Position numbers and translations under genes: made by a program. Below the pieces are notes generated by a model that did not search any database, had not been told where the DNA came from, and saw only the letters and a program-made list of their open reading frames with translations. Positions 8,190 to 16,776 of a stretch of DNA of 64,000 nt are shown here, piece after piece (the stretch's first letter is position 1; every line of letters starts with the position of its first letter). The stretch lies in assembly GCF_031157275.1 (NCBI RefSeq), contig NZ_JAVIFW010000032.1, positions 1-64,000 of the forward strand, written 5' to 3'. The DNA comes from Streptomyces sp. LHD-70. GTDB taxonomy: Bacteria; Actinomycetota; Actinomycetes; Streptomycetales; Streptomycetaceae.

Positions 8190-9347
8190 TCACACGCTCC
8201 GCGAGATGACCAGGCGCATGATGTCCGAGGTCCCCTCTTCGATCTCTTCGAGTCTGGCGTCACGCATCCACTGCTCGACCGGGTACTCCCGCGAATACCC
8301 CCACCCGCCGAGCGTCTGCACGGCCGCCCACGTGCAGTACGCCGCCGTCTCGGACGCGGTGAGCTTCGCCATCGCCGCCTCGGCCGTCGCGTCCAGACCG
8401 GCGTCGAGCCGTTTCGCCGCACGCCACGTCATGAGCCGTGCCTGCTCGATACGGGTGCGCATGTCCGCGAGCCGGAACGCGACCGCCTGGTGCTCGACGA
8501 TCGGCTTGCCGAACTGCCGCCGCGTCCTGGCGTAGTCGGCCGCGTACTCGTACGCCGCCCTGGCCACCCCGGTCGCCGCCGCGCCGAGCACGGTCCGGGA
8601 GATGTCGAACGTACGCATCAGACCGCTGAACCCCTGGCCCTCCTCGCCGAGCCGGGCGGCCTCGGGCACGAAGGCGTCGGAGAAGAAGATCTCGCGGCAG
8701 ACGATCGCGCGCTGCCCCATCTTCCGCATCGGCTCCCCGAACGAGACACCGGGCGTGTCCCTGCGGAACAGGAACGCGCTGACGCCCCGCGCGCGCAGGG
8801 CCGGATCGGTCTTGGCGAAGACGACGTACTGCTCGGCCTCACCGGCGTTGGAGATCCAGGCCTTCTGCCCGCTCAGCACGTATCCACCCCCGGTCCGCTG
8901 CGCGGTGGTCGTGATGGACGCGGCGTCGGAACCGGCGCCCGGTTCCGTGGTCGCGAGGGACGTCATCGGCGAGTCCGCCCCGGCCAGCGGCGTCAGCCAC
9001 TCCCGCTGCTGCTCGGCGCTGCCCAGCTCGAGCACGGGATCGGCGAAGAACCCGTTGGAGCAGAGCAGATTGCCGATGCCGAGATCCCCGACGCACAGCT
9101 CTTCCTGGACGAGGGCCTGCGTGAACACATCGGTGAACCCGCCGCCTCCGAACTCCTCGGGCAGCATGAACCCGGTGATCCCGACCTCACCGGCCCGGCG
9201 CCACAGGTCCCAGGGTGTCTCGACGTCCGCCTCGTCCACGGCCCGGGCCCGTGGCCTGATCTCCTCACGGGCGAAGGTGCGGGTGAGCTCCACGATGTCG
9301 CGCTGCTCGGAAGTCAGCGGAACAAGCTCGGTGGGCAGGTCAGCCAT
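8190..9347 (-). CDS. Acyl-CoA dehydrogenase, 385 aa
   Basis: This FAD flavoenzyme introduces an alpha,beta double bond into an acyl-CoA. It shows the usual three domains: an N-terminal helical part with PEEFGGGG, the mid-domain signatures TEPGAGSD and SGQKAWISNAG, and the C-terminal helical domain ending DARLEEIEEGTSDIMR, where EGTSDI carries the expected catalytic glutamate. ATG 9347 is chosen because GGAGG lies about six bases upstream; an upstream in-frame start at 9371 lacks one. It is the first gene of the leftward operon. A TetR-type palindrome lies upstream. Confidence 0.93.
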   Translation of the reverse strand: MADLPTELVPLTSEQRDIVELTRTFAREEIRPRARAVDEADVETPWDLWRRAGEVGITGFMLPEEFGGGGFTDVFTQALVQEELCVGDLGIGNLLCSNGFFADPVLELGSAEQQREWLTPLAGADSPMTSLATTEPGAGSDAASITTTAQRTGGGYVLSGQKAWISNAGEAEQYVVFAKTDPALRARGVSAFLFRRDTPGVSFGEPMRKMGQRAIVCREIFFSDAFVPEAARLGEEGQGFSGLMRTFDISRTVLGAAATGVARAAYEYAADYARTRRQFGKPIVEHQAVAFRLADMRTRIEQARLMTWRAAKRLDAGLDATAEAAMAKLTASETAAYCTWAAVQTLGGWGYSREYPVEQWMRDARLEEIEEGTSDIMRLVISRSV

Positions 9348-9381
9348 GGGTGCCTCCAGGCACGACGACATTGCCTTAGCT

Positions 9382-9395
9382 ACTAAACGCTCAGT
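9382..9395. promoter_or_regulatory. Candidate TetR-family operator upstream of the acyl-CoA operon
   Basis: ACTAAACGCTCAGT is an imperfect palindrome (10 of 14 positions symmetric) 35 bases upstream of the operon start, followed by a further CAGTA. It resembles operators of TetR repressors that control fatty-acid and acyl-CoA genes in actinobacteria. No TetR gene is in the window, so the regulator would act in trans. Confidence 0.45.
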
Positions 9396-9715
9396 CAGTA
9401 TCTGGAGCCCGCGGCGGCCGCGTCAACAGGTCGGCTACTGAATCGTGGGTCAGTTTCGTTCCGCGCCGGCATCGGCCGCTTCGACCTGACGGACTGTGCC
9501 CGCCGGCCTGGCCGCCGACGACCCGCGCAGCGACCGAAGCTACTCAACTCCGGAATTGAGGAATCCAGGATTCCGGGGCAGGTCCGTGCCGTCCCTCGTC
9601 GCGTCCGCACGCACCTACGTCGACCAGGCTGAGGCTCCCGCCGGGCACAACTCCGCTGCGGATACGAGTAGTTGGATGGCAGGCCCGCGTACCCCCGGTG
9701 ATACGGTCGTCCGCC
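9396..9715. other. Intergenic region with small palindromes
   Basis: I see no gene here. CTCAACTCCGGAATTGAG (9543-9560) is a near-palindrome and GGAATCCAGGATTCC (9560-9574) is a perfect 7-bp inverted repeat directly abutting it. These could be regulator sites for the rightward gene at 9716. Confidence 0.4.
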
Positions 9716-10072
9716 ATGGACAAGAGTGCCGTCACGAAGCTGGTCGAGGCGTACATCTCGATCTGGAACGAGTCCGACGACAAGGTTCGCCAGGCTTCCA
9801 TCGACGACGTGTTCACCCCTGGCGCGACCTACACCGACCCGACCGTCGTGGCCGAGGGAGCCGTCGCCATCGGTCAGTACATCGCCGGCGCGCAGAAGAA
9901 CTTCACCGGGATGCTCTTCACCTTCGACCAGGTGCTGACCCACCACGACTCCGTCCACTTCTCCTGGCAGGTCGGCCCGACGGATGGCCCGCCGGTGGTG
10001 AGCGGGTTCGACGTCGCGTGGTTCGAGGACGGCCGGATCAGCCGCGTACACGGCTTCTTCAACGGTTTCTGA
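9716..10072 (+). CDS. SnoaL-like / nuclear transport factor 2 fold protein, 118 aa
   Basis: This is a small alpha+beta barrel protein. An N-terminal helix (KLVEAYISIWNE) is followed by DVFTPGATYTDP, then a helix and beta strands ending ISRVHGFFNGF, the layout of SnoaL-like NTF2 proteins. Such proteins act as cyclases, isomerases or ligand-binding domains, and nothing here fixes the substrate. ATG 9716 is used; ATG 9698 upstream is less likely because the conserved fold starts at the second. It stands alone and converges with the next gene. Confidence 0.8.
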   Translation: MDKSAVTKLVEAYISIWNESDDKVRQASIDDVFTPGATYTDPTVVAEGAVAIGQYIAGAQKNFTGMLFTFDQVLTHHDSVHFSWQVGPTDGPPVVSGFDVAWFEDGRISRVHGFFNGF

Positions 10073-10114
10073 CTCTCGGGCAGCGCGGGAAGCCACGGGA
10101 AGCAACGGGATTCC

Positions 10115-10768
10115 TTACGAGGCCACGGTCACCACCGTGAAGTGCCGCTCCCCTACGGGGTGTTCGAGCTCGTCGAGCGCGGCCACGGCGAGGTCCTCGA
10201 CGCTGATGCGCGACGTGCCGTCGGGGGCGGTCAGCAGGGTGGTCGTCCCGCGGCAGTACGCGCCGGTGCGGGTGCCGGGTTCGAGGAGGGACGGCGGACT
10301 GAGGTACGTCCAGTTCCCGTACGGGTGCTCCTTGCAGGTACGCAGTTGGGTCGTACTGGCTCCCGCGACGGCGCGCCACTGGTCAGGGACATGGTGCGGG
10401 TCGTCGATCACCAACAGCCCGGGCCGGCGAGGCGACTTCAGGGGTCCTGCTCCGCCGACGACCAGGACCCGGATGCCCGCCCGGGCGGCCGCGTCCAGGA
10501 CTGCCGACGTCGCCGGGGCGATCGAGTCCTCCTGGCCCGGCTTCGGGCGGACGGAGAGGAGCACGGCGTCGGCCTTGGCGAGGGCCGCGTCGAGAGCGGC
10601 GGCACCGTGCTGCTGGTCCGTGAGGTCCACGGCCGCGGGAGTGATGCCGAACGTGGCGGCCTGCTGAGGGTGCCGGGACGCGGCGATCACTTGGTGCCCG
10701 CGCGAGACGGCTTCAGCGACGAGCCGTGAGCCGACCATTCCGGTGGCGCCGAGGACGGCGATGTTCAT
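10115..10768 (-). CDS. NAD(P)-binding oxidoreductase, NmrA-like / extended SDR, 217 aa
   Basis: The N-terminal AVLGATGMVGSRLV is the Rossmann glycine motif of NAD(P)H-binding NmrA-like proteins. A conserved ADAVLLSV strand and VLVVGGAGPL follow, with the late ISVEDLAVAALDELE. No catalytic YxxxK is evident, so it may sense the redox state or act as an atypical reductase. Its start ATG 10768 overlaps the stop of the DMT-transporter gene as ATGA, so the two are cotranslated. Confidence 0.85.
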   Translation of the reverse strand: MNIAVLGATGMVGSRLVAEAVSRGHQVIAASRHPQQAATFGITPAAVDLTDQQHGAAALDAALAKADAVLLSVRPKPGQEDSIAPATSAVLDAAARAGIRVLVVGGAGPLKSPRRPGLLVIDDPHHVPDQWRAVAGASTTQLRTCKEHPYGNWTYLSPPSLLEPGTRTGAYCRGTTTLLTAPDGTSRISVEDLAVAALDELEHPVGERHFTVVTVAS

Positions 10769-11721
10769 GAGGGAGACCCTTTCGGTGTGCGAGGTGCCGG
10801 GGTGATCTGTCCGGCGGCCAGCGCCGCGAGGGCGAGGGCGAAGCCGAGCAGCTGAAGAGGATCGAGGCTCTCGCCGGCGAGCAGCACGCCGAGAGCGGTG
10901 GCGACCAGCGGCGAGAGGAGCCCGAGGAGGGCCGACGCCGTGACCGGGAGGGCGCGCAGGCCCCTGAACCAGAGGGTGTAGGCGATCAGCCCGCCCGCGG
11001 TGCCCAGCCACACGTACCCCGCCACGGCCCGGCCGTCGATCCCGACGGGTATGCCCTCGAAGAGCAGCGTCGGGGCGAGCAACACCAGTCCGCCCGCGGT
11101 GAGTTGCCACCCGGCGAACCCGACCGCACTGACACCTTCGGGACGGCCCCAGCGCTTGGTGAGCACCACACCTGTCCCCATGGCCGCGGCCCCTGCCAGA
11201 CCGGCGACGATCCCGATCGGGTCGAACGCCGCGCCCGGTCCGAGCACGACCAGGCCCACCCCCACGACTCCGACGGCGCCCCAGGCCAGACGCCACGGCG
11301 ACAGCCGTTCGGACAGGAGGGGCACGGCGAGGAGGGCCACCAGGATCGGCTGACTCGCCCCGAGCGTCGCGGCCACCCCACCGGGGAGACGTTCAGCGGC
11401 CATGAACAGCAGCGGAAAGAACGCGCCGACGTTCAGTGCGCCGAGGGCCGCGGCCTTCCACCACCACGCCCCGCGCGGGAGGGTGCGCGCGATGAGCAGG
11501 CCGAGCAGACCGGCCGGGAGCGCGCGCATGAGTGCGGCGAACAACGGGGCGTCGGGCGGCAGCAGTTCGGTGGTGACGACGTACGTCGTACCCCACACCG
11601 CAGGCGCGAACGCCGTGGCAAGAGTGAGCCCGGCCCGGGAGGCCGGCGGCGTGGGCGTCGGCACGGGCAGGGCCGGGGGAGAGGTCGTTGTGGTCACACC
11701 ACCACTGTCCGGCCCACTCAC
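10765..11721 (-). CDS. EamA/DMT-family transporter, 318 aa
   Basis: This integral membrane protein has ten predicted helices made of two EamA repeats. The first begins around ATAFAPAVWGTTYVV and the second around GIVAGLAGAAAMGTG, each ending in the conserved ...LLSERLSPWRL / LLAGESLDPLQL step. The family exports amino acids and other metabolites. GTG 11721 is the only good upstream start; residues 1-30 form a Pro/Thr-rich cytoplasmic tail. It is divergent from the LysR gene across a palindromic operator, which suggests that the LysR protein controls this exporter. Confidence 0.88.
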   Translation of the reverse strand: MSGPDSGGVTTTTSPPALPVPTPTPPASRAGLTLATAFAPAVWGTTYVVTTELLPPDAPLFAALMRALPAGLLGLLIARTLPRGAWWWKAAALGALNVGAFFPLLFMAAERLPGGVAATLGASQPILVALLAVPLLSERLSPWRLAWGAVGVVGVGLVVLGPGAAFDPIGIVAGLAGAAAMGTGVVLTKRWGRPEGVSAVGFAGWQLTAGGLVLLAPTLLFEGIPVGIDGRAVAGYVWLGTAGGLIAYTLWFRGLRALPVTASALLGLLSPLVATALGVLLAGESLDPLQLLGFALALAALAAGQITPAPRTPKGSPS

Positions 11722-11750
11722 CTATGAGTCCAACACATGGTTTTCATGCA

Positions 11751-11773
11751 ATCCATCGTGAGACACGATGGAT
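11751..11773. promoter_or_regulatory. Perfect 10-bp palindrome between the LysR and DMT genes
   Basis: ATCCATCGTG-AGA-CACGATGGAT is a perfect inverted repeat ending two bases before the LysR start codon. Its position in the divergent promoter fits a LysR autoregulatory site that also controls the exporter. Confidence 0.75.
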
Positions 11774-11775
11774 GG

Positions 11776-12651
11776 ATGGAACTCAGGCAACTTCGATACG
11801 TCCTGGCCGTCGCCGAGACCCGGAACTTCACACGCGCCGCCGAGCAGTGCCACGTGGTCCAGTCCGCGCTGAGCCACCAGGTCAAGACACTCGAGGACGA
11901 ACTCGGGGTGCGCCTGTTCGCACGTACCAGCAGAAGGGTCGAACTCACCGCGGCAGGCAAGGCGTTCCTGCCCTCGGCCCGCGCCAGCCTGGAGGCCGCC
12001 GAGCGGGCCGCCGCCGATGCGAAGGCGACCCTCGGGGAGATGCGCGGCCCCGTCACCCTCGGCATCATCCCCACCGTCACCGCCCTCGACATCCCCCACG
12101 CGCTGCGGACCTTCCACCAGGCCCACCCCGCCGTACGCGTCACCCTGCGCACCGCGGCCAGCGACGAGCTCATCTCCGCCGTCGAAGCGGGCACCGTGGA
12201 CATCGCGGTCCTCGGGCTGCCGGAGACCGTCACGCCGAGCGGCGTCCAGTCGGTCGAGCTGGCCAGGGAGCGGCACATCGCGGTCGTCTCCACCGAGCAC
12301 CGCCTGGCGGGACGCCGCCGCCTGCGCCTGGCCGACCTGGCCGAGGAGACGTTCGTCGACTTCACGGCGGGCACGCCCGGCCGCGCACAGAGCGACCTCG
12401 CCTTCGCGGCGGCAGGCATCCCACGCGACGTGACCTTCGAGGCGATGTCCATCGACCTGATCCTCGACCTCGTCGAGCAGAACCTCGCGGTCGCCCTGCT
12501 GCCACCCGCGATCCTGCGACCGGGCGCCCGGCTGGCCGCCATCGCGGTGACGGGCGGGCCGACCCGCAGCGAGTACCTGGCCTGGAGCGAGTTCAACCCC
12601 ACCCCGGCCGCCACCGCGCTCCTGGCGGTGCTGCGCACGTGCCGGGTCTGA
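11776..12651 (+). CDS. LysR-family transcriptional regulator, 291 aa
   Basis: The N-terminal winged helix-turn-helix is typical: LRQLRYVLAVAETRNFTRAAE...QSALSHQVKTLEDELGVRLFAR. A linker helix and a two-lobed effector-binding domain (about residues 90-285) follow, with GIIPT and the strand VDIAVLGLP. ATG 11776 is chosen because the family begins directly with MELRQLRY; a 13-residue longer form would run through the operator. It is transcribed away from the DMT exporter and probably regulates it in response to a small ligand. Confidence 0.93.
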   Translation: MELRQLRYVLAVAETRNFTRAAEQCHVVQSALSHQVKTLEDELGVRLFARTSRRVELTAAGKAFLPSARASLEAAERAAADAKATLGEMRGPVTLGIIPTVTALDIPHALRTFHQAHPAVRVTLRTAASDELISAVEAGTVDIAVLGLPETVTPSGVQSVELARERHIAVVSTEHRLAGRRRLRLADLAEETFVDFTAGTPGRAQSDLAFAAAGIPRDVTFEAMSIDLILDLVEQNLAVALLPPAILRPGARLAAIAVTGGPTRSEYLAWSEFNPTPAATALLAVLRTCRV

Positions 12652-12659
12652 CGTCCGCC

Positions 12660-12905
12660 GACGGTCGCTTCGGGGGTGAGGCCGACGACGCCGGCTACGC
12701 CTGGACCGTGATGCGCAACTGCACCATCGACACCCACCGCCGCGGCCGCCGCGCACTCCCGCTGGACCTGGCCGCCTTCGAGACCCAAGCGCCAGGTCGC
12801 CGACGAACTCGGCATCACCCCCGCCGGCGTCCGCTCCAGCGCCCGGCACGCCAAACGCCGACTCCACGCCCTGCTCACCGCCCCCCCCGCACACCACGGA
12901 GGGAC
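12660..12905 (+). pseudogene. ECF-type sigma factor relic with internal deletion
   Basis: Positions 12690-12785 read AYAWTVMRNCTIDTHRR, the end of sigma region 2. A frame change follows, and 12787-12885 read KRQVADELGITPAGV...ARHAKRRLHALL, the helix-turn-helix of region 4. The linker and parts of both domains are missing, so two fragments have been joined by deletion. It lies directly before a gene that in Streptomyces usually accompanies such a sigma factor. Confidence 0.7.
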
Positions 12906-12911
12906 ACGCCG

Positions 12912-13427
12912 ATGTCGCCCATTGACGAACTCCTCGAGCGGGCGCGCCTGGTCCGCCGCCCCTACGACCAGGCGGACACCGCCGCAGCCGAGGCACGCCT
13001 CGCCGCCCGCACCCGCGCCCCAACCGCCCCCAGAACAACCACCCCACACAACAACCCGGCACCCACGGCCGGCAACACCGCCGCCCAGAACCTCACCAAC
13101 CTGTGCGAGTCCGTCGTCGCCCAACCCGTGGGTGCCAGAGTCCTCGGATGCCTCCTCCAGCTCGCCGCCCAGGAAGAATCCGCCCGCTTCTGGTGGCAGT
13201 ACGCCGCAGGTACCGGCGACTCCGCCGCCACCTCCATGACGTATCACCCCCCGGGCCCGCCGCCACGCCCTGCCTGCCGCAGTGTGCACGGCCCTCGCCG
13301 TGGCCGACCTCACGCCGTCCGCCCCTGCGACCTCACGCCGTCCGCTCCTGCCGCCTCGAACGTGGCCACGGCCGAGGCCGTGCTGCTCGCGCAGCTGCGC
13401 GCCGACCTCGTCGACAACATGGCGCTC
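12912..13427 (+). pseudogene. Sigma-factor-associated hypothetical protein, C-terminally degraded
   Basis: ATG 12912 follows GGAGGGACACGCCG. The protein opens MSPIDELLERARLVRRPYDQ and has AAQNLTNLCESVV and AAQEESARFWWQYAAGTGDSAA, features I associate with a Streptomyces family encoded after ECF sigma genes. After about residue 112 the expected helix is lost and the frame runs into proline-rich sequence that includes a 23-bp tandem repeat (GACCTCACGCCGTCCG...). The remaining frame runs on into the antisense of the next gene. I treat it as degraded; its role is unknown. Confidence 0.55.
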
Positions 13428-14243
13428 TCACCGTGCAGCGTCAGATCGCCCGCCCCCAGGATGCGTGACCCGGAGCTTGGACTGGCCGTGCGGCAGCGCC
13501 TCCCAGTCCTCCATGAACCGGGCGGCCAGACCGTGCTTTTCGGCAAGGCGGATCAACGTCCCGGTGCGGTAGTAGAAGTCCTCGCCGAGCACCTGGTGTT
13601 CGGCGCCCTCGGTGCGGTCGAAGGTGAAGTCGAAGAAGCCGTCGGAAGCCAGCACCCGCCCTACGTGGGCAAGGCACTGATCGATGACCTCCAGCGGCGA
13701 GTGCGAGAACACGCTGTGCGCGTGCACCACCGTGAAGTACGCGTCGGGAAGGAAGTCGAGCGTCAGATCGGCGACGGGAGTCAGATGCGGCACCTTCTGC
13801 TGCAGGCCGTACCGGACGAGGGTCTTCTTCCCCTCGATGAGGATGTCCGGCGAGATGTCGATCCCGAAGTAATGGCCGGGCTCCAGATACTCGATGAACC
13901 GCCACCCGGCCCGCAGATTCCCGCACCCGATCTCCAGCATCCGGTCCTGCGGCTTCAGCCCGTGCCGCACCAGATAGTCGTACTGCATCTGCCCGAGGGC
14001 CAGCCAGCGCGCGTGCGACGGCCGGCCACCCACGGCCGCCTCGGCACTCCTCGCGGTGTCCGACGCCATCACCGCCCGGTAGTACGCGATGTGACTCCCG
14101 CGATGTCGCAGCCGCAGCCAGCCGTTCCGCGCAAGCCGGCGCAGGTGGGGCAGCACACGCCGAGGATGACGCAGCGCGTACCGCACCTGGTGACCAAGCC
14201 GCGAACGGTCCCTCCATAGAGGTGCAGCCGACGAACTGCGCAT
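13428..14243 (-). CDS. Class I SAM-dependent methyltransferase, 271 aa
   Basis: A Rossmann-like SAM-binding domain carries motif I MLEIGCGNLRAG near residue 103, the acidic loop FGIDIS and the post-motif strand FTVVHAHSVFSH. The N-terminal 60 residues are Arg-rich and include a helix that may bind a partner or membrane lipid. ATG 14243 is chosen because GGAGGG lies about six bases upstream; an in-frame start at 14273 is weaker. The substrate is unknown. It stands alone between the sigma relic and an SMI1-type gene. Confidence 0.85.
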   Translation of the reverse strand: MRSSSAAPLWRDRSRLGHQVRYALRHPRRVLPHLRRLARNGWLRLRHRGSHIAYYRAVMASDTARSAEAAVGGRPSHARWLALGQMQYDYLVRHGLKPQDRMLEIGCGNLRAGWRFIEYLEPGHYFGIDISPDILIEGKKTLVRYGLQQKVPHLTPVADLTLDFLPDAYFTVVHAHSVFSHSPLEVIDQCLAHVGRVLASDGFFDFTFDRTEGAEHQVLGEDFYYRTGTLIRLAEKHGLAARFMEDWEALPHGQSKLRVTHPGGGRSDAAR

Positions 14244-14421
14244 GACACCCTCCGAGCCTTCATCCGTAGGCATCGCCTGCCCGGATGCTAAGAGGTCGCT
14301 TCTGATGGCTCTAGTTGCGTGAGGCAGGATTCCTTGGCCGCTCCTGGTGCCGGGGCGGCGTCAAAGGAGCCCTGGGGCCCGCCCGTCGGGGATGTCGGAT
14401 GCGTGCGGCACGCTGCGGCAC

Positions 14422-14991
14422 ATGGATGACGCTCTGGTCGGTACGCAGACGCCGCAGCGCCGAATAACCGATCCGGAAGAGGCTCTCGCGTTGCTGGAGC
14501 GTGCCGTCCCCGGATTGGCCGACCTCCGCCGGCCGGTGCGGGCCGTGATCGACTGGGCCGGGTTCGAGGAGAGCCTGGGCGCCGGGCTTCCCTCCGATTA
14601 CAAGTACCTCGCGGAGTGGTACCCGACCTTCGCCATCGGAGACTTCCTGCTGGTTCGTCTTCCTGAGCCGGGCGAAGAGGACCGCAGTCTTCAGGCCACC
14701 CGCGACACCCTTGAAGTACTCACCGACGCCTGGCTGGAACCCGGTCTCGGCTTGCTGGCCCACCCCGCTCCTGGTGGGCTGCTGCCCTGGGGTGAGTCGT
14801 GCGACAGCGACAAGTTCATGTGGACCACGACGGGAGGATCTCCGCAGGACTGGATCGTCACGGTTGCTTCTCGCGGCGGGGCGTGGTGGCACTACGGTGG
14901 CGGAGCAGTCCAGTTCCTGGCGGAGTACGGCAACGGAATCCTGGAACCCTGGGGACTGCCGCCGATCGACCTGGAAGTGCCCCCGTGCTGA
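14422..14991 (+). CDS. SMI1/KNR4 (SUKH) family protein, 189 aa
   Basis: The core LPSDYKYLAEWYPTFAIGDFLLV near residue 55, the acidic GEEDRSL stretch, and the downstream LLPWGESCDSDKFMWTT and FLAEYGNGIL strands match the SUKH fold. SUKH proteins often serve as immunity proteins against polymorphic toxins, and orphan copies are common in Streptomyces. No toxin gene is adjacent. ATG 14422 is used because upstream sequence has no conserved motif. Confidence 0.82.
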   Translation: MDDALVGTQTPQRRITDPEEALALLERAVPGLADLRRPVRAVIDWAGFEESLGAGLPSDYKYLAEWYPTFAIGDFLLVRLPEPGEEDRSLQATRDTLEVLTDAWLEPGLGLLAHPAPGGLLPWGESCDSDKFMWTTTGGSPQDWIVTVASRGGAWWHYGGGAVQFLAEYGNGILEPWGLPPIDLEVPPC

Positions 14992-15010
14992 TCCGCCCGT
15001 AGGAAGTTAT

Positions 15011-15043
15011 CGGCTGGTGAGGCCAGCGATGCCGGCCCAGCCG
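15011..15043. terminator. Hairpin downstream of the SMI1/KNR4 gene
   Basis: CGGCTGG and CCAGCCG form a 7-bp inverted repeat starting 19 bases after the stop codon, a position expected of a terminator. Confidence 0.45.
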
Positions 15044-15076
15044 CTGTGAGGACTCGACGCCCTTGCGGGCGATGCG

Positions 15077-15530
15077 ATGGCGGATGCACGCTCGCGGAGC
15101 CATCGTCGCAGGTGGTCGCTGATCGAGCCGTTGCTACCGGAGCCGGGGCCCCAGCCACGTGAGGGTAGGTACGAATCCGCTCGGCGCGGCCCAAAGCGGG
15201 CCGAGCCCGGTCGACCGCGCCCGGCCGGTCAGCAGGCACCACGTCCTCGTCGACGGGCAGGGCATCCCGCTCGCAGTGTCGCTGACCGGAGGCAACCGCA
15301 ATGACGTCACCCAGCTGATGCCCCTGCTCGCGAAGGTCCCGTACGTCCCAGACCTGTTCGGGCGACCGCGGCGGCGCCCCGACACCCTGCTCGGAGACCG
15401 CGGCTACGACCACCACAAGTACCGCCGCCTCGTCCGCAGGCAGGGCATCAAACCGGTGATCGCACGCCGCGGCATCCCTCACGGATCCGGAACCCACCGA
15501 CACGTCCAACGCCTTTGTCAGGACCTCTAA
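15077..15530 (+). pseudogene. IS5-family transposase relic
   Basis: The N-terminal piece SLIEPLLPEPGPQPREGR (about 15115-15175) is followed in another frame by HVLVDGQGIPLAVSLTGGNRND and DTLLGDRGYDHHKYRRL...GIKPVIARRG (15225-15480), the DDE-domain core of IS5-type transposases. The DNA between and beyond them is missing or shifted, so the protein is not functional. It marks an old insertion between the SMI1 gene and the lipoprotein gene. Confidence 0.85.
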
Positions 15531-15588
15531 GCCTCTGAAGCCCTTCGCGGGCCCAACAGGCCGGTCTCCCATGGGCGTCAGGGATGGA

Positions 15589-16230
15589 TCAGCCGGCGGT
15601 CCAGACGACCGGCTTGTCGCTGTAGGCGTCGCCCTCGTCGAACTCGGCGCCCGTGACGTCGCCGCTCCGCGACGCCGCGAGCGAGCAGGTTTCGAACGAC
15701 ACGCCCTTGCCGAACTCGGCGGGCGCGGATTCCTTGTCGCACTTGCCCGGGATGTCACCGACCAGCGAGACGCCAGTGCTCTGGCCACTGGCGAGAAGGC
15801 CCCTCAGCTGGACGTACGCGCGCGAGAGGTCGGTGTCGCCAACGTTCTCCACCTTCATCTTGATGAAGTACGGCGTCAGGCCCTTCGCCCGCGCGCCGAA
15901 CTGGGACATGTCCGCTTCAGCGCCCTTGTCGATCGCCGTGACGGTGATGGCGAGGGTGCCCTTCTTCTTGGCGTACTCGAAGGGCAGGACCGCCTTGTCG
16001 CCGACCTTGAGTTCGGTGCCCGGCGCGGTGACATCGCCTGCGGGCTGGGCGTCGCCGCCCTCGCTCTCGCCGCCGTCGGCGCTCGGGCTCTCCTTGCCCG
16101 GGTCGGGCGCCGTCGTCGCCGGCGACTCCTTCTGCGCGGCTCCGTCCTCGCTGTCGCCGCCGCACGCCGTGAGCCCCATGCCGAGCGTGGTGACCAGAGC
16201 CGCCGTCAGTGCGATACGTGCCTTGCGCAT
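15589..16230 (-). CDS. Lipoprotein with DUF4352-like domain, 213 aa
   Basis: The N-terminus MRKARIALTAALV... ends in the lipobox LTAC, so Cys23 should be lipidated and the protein anchored outside the membrane. A Ser/Asp/Glu-rich flexible stretch (residues 25-65) precedes an immunoglobulin-like beta domain with TELKVGDKAVLPF, VTVTAIDKG and MKVENVGDTDLS, the pattern of DUF4352-type extracellular domains. Two further cysteines (GKCDKE, FETCS) may form a disulfide. The ligand is unknown. It is transcribed alone. Confidence 0.8.
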   Translation of the reverse strand: MRKARIALTAALVTTLGMGLTACGGDSEDGAAQKESPATTAPDPGKESPSADGGESEGGDAQPAGDVTAPGTELKVGDKAVLPFEYAKKKGTLAITVTAIDKGAEADMSQFGARAKGLTPYFIKMKVENVGDTDLSRAYVQLRGLLASGQSTGVSLVGDIPGKCDKESAPAEFGKGVSFETCSLAASRSGDVTGAEFDEGDAYSDKPVVWTAG

Positions 16231-16776
16231 GTGTCAGACCCTTGCTATGTGATGAAATTGTCCGCCGATACGGCGATGTCGCGCGTAGTTTGTCAGGCCA
16301 ATGTGCGCGTTTGGTGCGCGTCAGGTCTCGGAGACGTCTCGCCGCGTCCACTTCCACGCCGCGCTCCGCAGGTCCGCAGGCGGATGAGCCGGGCCGTCAT
16401 GCCCTGGACCTCGACCACCACTGGAAGCGGCCTTGACCTGCTGACCGCTATCCGCGAGCTCTACGCCGCAGCCGGCCCCCACGCACCCCGCGCGCCCGAG
16501 GACCTTGTACCACCTGGCGAGCTGTCGCCCCGAGCGAGGCCCAGACATCGCCTCTGAGCCGCGACCATGTGCCCTACAGGACGCGTCGTACGCCCCACAC
16601 ATGTGACCCGCTGGCTGCCTTCGGCTACGTCGACGGTCTCGACCGAGCGGCGGGGGTTCGGCGCCTGCCCCATCTCCGTACGGGCACCTCCCGCCTGCGA
16701 GGCCCTGCTGATGCCGGGACTGGTGTCGGAGGGGGATGGCACAGTGTCCGGTACTGATCGATAGGCGGTGGGGACG
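16231..16776. other. Non-coding stretch of about 545 bases
   Basis: It contains the promoter region of the lipoprotein gene and no ORF with recognisable features. Short open frames around 16380-16560 have a coding-like appearance (LDLLTAIRELYAAAG), but I cannot assign them to a family; they may be a relic. Confidence 0.4.

Noticed and set aside
11688..14219. An open frame of 843 codons on the plus strand
   Set aside because: It runs across the LysR gene, the sigma relic and the antisense of the methyltransferase. Only the part after 12912 has protein-like features; the rest is a high-GC shadow frame.
9716..14243. A secondary-metabolite biosynthetic cluster (SnoaL-like, methyltransferase, exporter)
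   Set aside because: The genes are in separate units without polyketide, peptide or terpene synthase genes, so no cluster can be supported.
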